From the NCBI RefSeq assembly GCF_015831355.1, contig NZ_JADWYR010000002.1:1674001-1738000 (forward strand): 64,000 nucleotides of DNA, read 5' to 3'. The notes under the pieces are model-generated. The model saw only the letters and a list, made by a program, of their open reading frames with translations, was not told the DNA's origin and did no database searches. The position numbers were made by a program, and so were the translations under genes. How positions within the stretch are numbered: position 1 is the first letter of the stretch; every line of letters starts with the position of its first letter. Below, in pieces: positions 59,588 through 64,000 of the stretch. This DNA is from Panacibacter microcysteis (GTDB taxonomy: Bacteria > Bacteroidota > Bacteroidia > Chitinophagales > Chitinophagaceae).

Positions 59588-61081
59588 ATGTCAGACAACA
59601 TTACCAAGTACCTGCACAAAGAGATGGATAAGGAAGCAGGTATTCAGCACGCATTTCACCGAACCAAGATCGTTGCAACGGTGGGACCTTCATGTGATAC
59701 GTATGATAAACTGCTTGAGCTTGTAAAAGCAGGGGTAAACGTATTCCGCCTGAATTTTTCACATGGTACACATGAAGACAAGGCCAGGATTATTGAGCAT
59801 ATCAAACTGATTAACCAAAAAGAACCTTATAATATTGCCATCCTCGCAGACCTGCAGGGCCCTAAGCTACGCGTAGGAGACCTGGAAGGCGGTTCCCTTG
59901 AAATTAAAACAGGTGATATCCTCACTTTTACTTCTAAAGAAAAAGTGGTTGGCACTAAAGAAAAAATATACGTCTCCTACCCTGATCTGCATGCCGATGT
60001 AAAGGTGGGTGATAAAATATTGATCGACGATGGTAAACTTGAAGTGGTTGTTATTGAAATAACCCAGGCAGGTGATGTAAAAGTAGCAGTTACTTACGGT
60101 GGCACACTACTTCCAAAGAAAGGTGTTAACCTGCCTGATACTGATATCTCTTTGCCGGCCATGACAGAAAAAGACCTCGTGGATCTTGAATTCATTATTG
60201 CGCAGCAGGTTGACTGGATTGCATTATCGTTTGTACGCAAAGCCGAAGACATTATCAACCTTAAGAAAAAAGTGGCTGATGCCAATTGCTCCAGCAAGGT
60301 GATGTCTAAAATAGAAATGCCTTCTGCGCTAAAAGATCTTCGCAACATCATTATAGAATCAGATGGTATAATGGTGGCCCGTGGCGATCTTGGTGTTGAA
60401 TTACCGGTGGAAAAAGTACCAGCGGCACAACGCGACATTATACGCAAGTGTATTCACCGCGCAAAGCCGGTAATCGTTGCTACTCAAATGATGGAAAGCA
60501 TGATCGACCGCGTGAAACCAAACCGTAGTGAAATAACCGATGTTGCGAATGCAGTGCTTGAAGGTGCTGATGCAGTAATGCTCAGCGGCGAAACAGCCAC
60601 CGGTAAACATCCTCCGCTTGTAGTAGAAACCATGCGCAAGATCATCATGGAAGTTGAAAAGACGGAATATCGTTACAACCGCGAAGAAGACCTGGTGCCA
60701 CAGGCCAAATCACCTTCCTTTCTGAGTGATGCGATTTGCTACAATGCGTGCAAAATAGCAAGAGACGTAAATGCGGATGCGTTGGTAGGTATGACGCAAA
60801 GCGGTTATACAGGTTTTATACTAAGCAGCTACAGGCCCAAATCTCCGCTCTACGTTTTTACCAAAACACGCAGCCTTGTAAACCAGTTAAGTTTAAGCTG
60901 GGGTGTAAGGGCATTTTATTACGATGAAGAAGATAGCCTGGATGAAATAATCTTTGACCAGATCAACATTCTGAAGGAAAGGGGCTTCCTTAAAAAAGGA
61001 GACATCGTCATCAACACAGGCAGTACGCCGGTTGATCTGCACCTTCCCACGAACGTTTTGAAAATAACAAAAGCCCATTAA
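59588..61081 (+). CDS. pyk: Pyruvate kinase
   Basis: This enzyme makes ATP and pyruvate from phosphoenolpyruvate. The 497-residue protein has KIVATVGPSCDTYDKLLELVKAGVNVFRLNFSHG and ILADLQGPKLRVG in the barrel, the B domain (about 90-190), the catalytic-site signature SKIEMPSALKDLRNII, MVARGDLGVELPVEKVP, and ATQMMESMIDRVKPNRSEITDVANAVLEGADAVMLSGETATGKHP. The C-terminal allosteric domain follows. It lies downstream of pfkA and ends at a very strong terminator. Confidence 0.96.
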   Translation: MSDNITKYLHKEMDKEAGIQHAFHRTKIVATVGPSCDTYDKLLELVKAGVNVFRLNFSHGTHEDKARIIEHIKLINQKEPYNIAILADLQGPKLRVGDLEGGSLEIKTGDILTFTSKEKVVGTKEKIYVSYPDLHADVKVGDKILIDDGKLEVVVIEITQAGDVKVAVTYGGTLLPKKGVNLPDTDISLPAMTEKDLVDLEFIIAQQVDWIALSFVRKAEDIINLKKKVADANCSSKVMSKIEMPSALKDLRNIIIESDGIMVARGDLGVELPVEKVPAAQRDIIRKCIHRAKPVIVATQMMESMIDRVKPNRSEITDVANAVLEGADAVMLSGETATGKHPPLVVETMRKIIMEVEKTEYRYNREEDLVPQAKSPSFLSDAICYNACKIARDVNADALVGMTQSGYTGFILSSYRPKSPLYVFTKTRSLVNQLSLSWGVRAFYYDEEDSLDEIIFDQINILKERGFLKKGDIVINTGSTPVDLHLPTNVLKITKAH

Positions 61082-61114
61082 AAAATCCCCCGCTTTGCGG
61101 GGGATTTTTTTTGA
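61081..61114 (+). terminator. Intrinsic terminator after pyk
   Basis: AAAAATCCCCCGC / GCGGGGGATTTTT is a perfect 13-bp stem with a TTT loop, then more T. Its first base overlaps the last base of the pyk stop codon. Confidence 0.92.
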
Positions 61115-61427
61115 TTATACTGTAAATATTGAGCAATTATTTACCAATAAACAGTATGAAACTAAGCTGCCATTAGTTTAGCTTGCCGCATCAAAAAACG
61201 GAAGCTTATTTACGTTTAGATTTAAACGGGTTATCAAAACTGAACCTTTTGCATACCTGTCAAATCATTGATAATCCGGAAATCCACCTTCTGTGAACCC
61301 GGTTTCGAAAAGGTTTGCAACCAGTTATTGTTTTCCGCAACAGCGGTTTTGTGCCTGCTGAAAGGATCAAAAAAATCGGCATTAATTGCACGAAGACAAT
61401 AATTTTATGGCTATATAAACTTCTGTT
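61115..61427. other. Intergenic region before the CocE/NonD gene
   Basis: These 313 bp contain an imperfect inverted repeat (AAACTAA ... TTAGTTT near 61160-61180) but no gene and no copy of the dispersed repeat. The promoter of the downstream hydrolase should lie near 61400. Confidence 0.5.
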
Positions 61428-63308
61428 ATGAAAATACTGTTTGGCTTGTTAGTCATATTATTGTCTGTCGGGTCTAATGCCCAGGATGCTGACTCAACAT
61501 GGATCGTAAACAACTACACCAAAAAAGAGCTATATATTCCCATGAGAGATGGCGTGAAGCTTTTTACAACCCTTTACATACCCAGAGACAACAGCGAAAA
61601 GCACCCGCTGTTAATGACAAGAACGCCTTACTCCTGCGCTCCTTACGGGGAAGACAAATGGAGACCTTTTTGGAAAAGCTATGTAAAAAATTATTTCAAA
61701 GAAAACTACATAATTGTATTGCAGGATGTACGCGGCCGCTGGATGAGCGAAGGCGAATTTGTAAACATACGGCCATTCAATCCCAACAAAAAAGGCAATG
61801 AAACTGATGAAGCGAGCGACACATATGATGCAATCGACTGGTTGGTAAAAAACACCGGCGGCAACAATGGCAACGTAGGCGTTTTTGGTATCTCGTATCC
61901 CGGCTTTTATTCTACGATGGCTGCAGCAAGCAACCACCCGGCACTAAAAGCAGTAAGCCCGCAGGCGCCGGTTACCAACTGGTTCATCGGTGACGATTTT
62001 CACCATAATGGTGCATTTTTTCAAATGGATGGTTTCGCTTTCTATTCTTCATTTGGCAAGCCAAGACCAAAACCAACAACGGAGGGTCCGAAAGAATTTG
62101 ATTATTACACCCATGATAACTATAAATTTTACCTTGAAGCAGGCTCTCTACCCAGGCTTGCGGCCTACATGGGTGATAGCATAGCATTCTGGAAAGACTT
62201 ATATGCACATCCCGATTATGATGCGTGGTGGAAAGCCAGGGATGCGCGGAACGCAACCAAAAAGTTACAACCTGCCATGCTGTGGGTTGGTGGTTTATTT
62301 GATGCGGAAGATTGCTGGGGCGCATGGAACGCGTATAAAGCCGCCGAAAAAAACAATCCCGGTAAAGCTTTTAACAAGATTGTTGAAGGGCCGTGGTACC
62401 ATGGTCAGTGGGCAAGCAACGATGGTACACACCTGGGTAATGTTCATTTCGATGCAAAGACAAATGAGTATTTCCAGCAAAACCTTGAAATTCCTTTTTT
62501 CAATTACTTCCTGAAAGGTAAAGGTGATGTTTCGACAATCGCTGAAGCAACAATTTTTATCACAGGTGCCAATGAATGGAAAACTTTCGAACAATGGCCG
62601 CCTGCCAAAACGGAAAATAAAACTATCTACCTGCAGCAAACAGGCAAGCTTGGCTGGGCGAAACCTACTGCGTCAAAAAGTTCAACGGTATATACAAGCG
62701 ATCCCGCACACCCTGTACCTTATACGGAAGACGTTCATTTTAACAGGACAAGAGAGTATATGACAGATGATCAGCGTTTTGCGGCAAGAAGGCCTGATGT
62801 ACTTACATTCCAGACAGACACCCTTTCAGAAGATCTCACTGTAACAGGCCCGGTACTGGCAGATTTATTTACAAGCATATCTACCACTGATGCAGACTTT
62901 GTAGTAAAAATTATTGATGTTTTTCCAGACAATCTTTCATACAACAATGTTGACATTTACGCAGACAATGATCCTGCAAAGACCTACCCTATGGGTGGTT
63001 ACCAGATGCTGGTTAGAGGTGAAATATTTCGTGGCCGTTACAGGAATAGTTACGAAACACCCGCAGCCTTTACACCGGGTAAGGTGGAAGAAGTTAAATA
63101 TGAATTGCCCGATATAGCACACACTTTTAAAAAAGGTCACCGCTTAATGATACAAATCCAAAGCAGCTGGTTTCCTTTGGTTGACAGAAACCCCCAGCAA
63201 TTCATAAATATTTATAAAGCAACAGCTGCAGATTTTATCACAAGTGATATCACTATTTATCACAATACGCAGTATGCATCCAGGATCGTTTTACCCGTAT
63301 TAAAATAA
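61428..63308 (+). CDS. CocE/NonD-family alpha/beta hydrolase (X-Pro dipeptidyl-peptidase-like)
   Basis: This 626-residue exported hydrolase has a signal peptide (MKILFGLLVILLSVGSNAQ). It opens with KELYIPMRDGVKLFTTLYIP and MTRTPYSCAPYG. The nucleophile Ser156 sits in VGVFGISYPGFYS, and a late GPWYHGQWAS probably holds the catalytic His. The C-terminal ~230 residues form the jelly-roll domain (TVTGPVLADLFTSISTTDADFVVKIIDVFPDN). The family includes alpha-amino-acid ester hydrolases, cocaine esterase and X-Pro peptidases; the substrate is unknown. It is followed by the GH20 gene after 7 bp. Confidence 0.92.
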   Translation: MKILFGLLVILLSVGSNAQDADSTWIVNNYTKKELYIPMRDGVKLFTTLYIPRDNSEKHPLLMTRTPYSCAPYGEDKWRPFWKSYVKNYFKENYIIVLQDVRGRWMSEGEFVNIRPFNPNKKGNETDEASDTYDAIDWLVKNTGGNNGNVGVFGISYPGFYSTMAAASNHPALKAVSPQAPVTNWFIGDDFHHNGAFFQMDGFAFYSSFGKPRPKPTTEGPKEFDYYTHDNYKFYLEAGSLPRLAAYMGDSIAFWKDLYAHPDYDAWWKARDARNATKKLQPAMLWVGGLFDAEDCWGAWNAYKAAEKNNPGKAFNKIVEGPWYHGQWASNDGTHLGNVHFDAKTNEYFQQNLEIPFFNYFLKGKGDVSTIAEATIFITGANEWKTFEQWPPAKTENKTIYLQQTGKLGWAKPTASKSSTVYTSDPAHPVPYTEDVHFNRTREYMTDDQRFAARRPDVLTFQTDTLSEDLTVTGPVLADLFTSISTTDADFVVKIIDVFPDNLSYNNVDIYADNDPAKTYPMGGYQMLVRGEIFRGRYRNSYETPAAFTPGKVEEVKYELPDIAHTFKKGHRLMIQIQSSWFPLVDRNPQQFINIYKATAADFITSDITIYHNTQYASRIVLPVLK

Positions 63309-63315
63309 TCCACTC

Positions 63316-64000
63316 ATGAAAAAACTTTTCGTTTCTTTTGGTATTCTTTTGTCCGTTTGTGGTTTTACACAGCAGTCTGTTAACATTATTCCTGCACCAC
63401 AAAAAGCTGAATTAAAAGCAGGCACATTTGCATTGTCGCCTGCCACCAAAATCGTTCTGATCTCTACAGATGTGCAGCGCAGCGCTGCTTTTTTAAACAA
63501 TTATCTTGGCAAATTTTACGACACACGCCTTCCTTTTGTAATACAGGCAAAAGCAGTAAAAGATGATCCTGAGTGGCAAAATGTGATCGTGTTGAACCTC
63601 AACAAATCAGCCAGCGGCATTACAGGTGCATATACTTTATCGGTAGACAATAACAAAGTGTACATTGAAAGCGCCAATGAAGAAGGCATATTTTATGGCA
63701 TACAATCTCTGATACAATTACTGCCTTTAAAAAAAGAAAAGAAAGGAATCATGCCTGTTGCACAATGCGAAATTTCAGACGCACCGCGTTTTGCATACCG
63801 TGGTATGATGCTCGACTGCGGCCGCCATTTTATGCCGGCCGCATTTGTAAAACAGTATATTGATTTTCTTGCATTGCATAAAATGAACACCATGCACTGG
63901 CATTTAACAGAAGACCAGGGCTGGCGTATCGAAATAAAAAAATATCCAAAACTTACAGCAGTAGGCAGTTGCAGAAACGGTACTATTATTGGTCACCATC
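63316..64000 (+). CDS. Beta-N-acetylhexosaminidase, GH20 (partial, C-terminus outside window)
   Basis: The first 228 codons are visible. A signal peptide (MKKLFVSFGILLSVCGFTQ) is followed by the GH20b domain (about 25-140, NIIPAPQKAELKAGTF) and the start of the catalytic barrel (FAYRGMMLDCGRHFMP; then HKMNTMHWHLTEDQGWRIEI from about H188). The catalytic Asp-Glu pair of GH20 lies beyond the window end, so activity cannot be judged. It should release terminal N-acetyl-hexosamines from chitin- or glycan-derived chains. It starts 7 bp after the CocE-type gene. Confidence 0.92.
   Translation, partial: MKKLFVSFGILLSVCGFTQQSVNIIPAPQKAELKAGTFALSPATKIVLISTDVQRSAAFLNNYLGKFYDTRLPFVIQAKAVKDDPEWQNVIVLNLNKSASGITGAYTLSVDNNKVYIESANEEGIFYGIQSLIQLLPLKKEKKGIMPVAQCEISDAPRFAYRGMMLDCGRHFMPAAFVKQYIDFLALHKMNTMHWHLTEDQGWRIEIKKYPKLTAVGSCRNGTIIGHH

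Noticed and set aside
1-64000. CRISPR array, prophage, integron or transposase
   Set aside because: The recurrent 20-bp motif is dispersed and inverted, not regularly spaced. No cas, integrase or transposase protein is encoded in the window.

Overview
The window is a chromosomal segment of a Bacteroidota bacterium, most probably family Chitinophagaceae. The evidence is a mitochondrial-type aconitase, a TonB-dependent outer-membrane receptor, many DUF-type lipoproteins, a SUF iron-sulfur operon, glycoside hydrolases of families 67, 53 and 20, an ECF sigma factor with its anti-sigma, and promoters of the Bacteroidota type (-7 TAnnTTTG) with no clear Shine-Dalgarno sequences. Genus and species cannot be read from the sequence. 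I see no rRNA or tRNA gene, CRISPR array, prophage or transposase.

Layout. 1-6300: a partial alpha-glucuronidase (GH67), an exported ChbG/YdjC-type deacetylase and a sugar MFS transporter that look like a small glucuronoxylan-use locus, then two SDR-superfamily oxidoreductases. 6586-9700: kdsA (LPS Kdo synthesis), two tandem AraC-type regulators and a PspC-like protein. 10055-15402: aconitase, a nucleoside-type MFS permease, a Gfo/Idh/MocA oxidoreductase and a 43-residue membrane peptide. 15511-19585: small membrane ORFs, then an ECF sigma / anti-sigma / two DUF4097 surface proteins operon. 19872-30614: TonB-type receptor, zinc metallopeptidase, RMD1-family protein, TfoX-N protein, rimO, serA, ribosomal protein L31 and YajQ. 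30890-36391: DUF1080 protein, DUF3298 lipoprotein, carboxypeptidase-regulatory-like protein, GH53 galactanase, DUF1905 protein and an apparently inactive DUF885 homologue. 36560-43082: suf operon (A-type carrier, sufB, sufC, sufD, sufS, sufE, DUF59 protein). 43199-50267: two paralogous cysteine-rich lipoproteins, infC and thrS, secreted hypotheticals, an aldo/keto reductase and a TrmH-like methyltransferase. 50411-61081: a giant TraB/GumN protein, queA, a SirB1-like protein, surE, pfkA and pyk. 61428-64000: a CocE/NonD hydrolase and a partial GH20 hexosaminidase.

The strongest non-gene signal is a dispersed repeat family, with about 24 copies in 64 kb, all between genes. Its core is GTTGCGTCGCACTCTTGTAC (type A) or GTTGTGTCACTCACTTGTAC (type B). 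The core sits in a longer unit of roughly 70-110 bp, often preceded by GGCATCGCCT and a CCGGCTGCA-like flank. The two types differ by changes that keep the short palindrome intact, and several copies form inverted pairs 130-800 bp apart. Two such pairs interrupt the suf operon, and one pair brackets the inferred thrS promoter.

Many ORFs that overlap these repeats, and several upstream start extensions (sufC, aldo/keto reductase, trmH), are artefacts of translating the repeat. The starts given here were chosen to avoid that.
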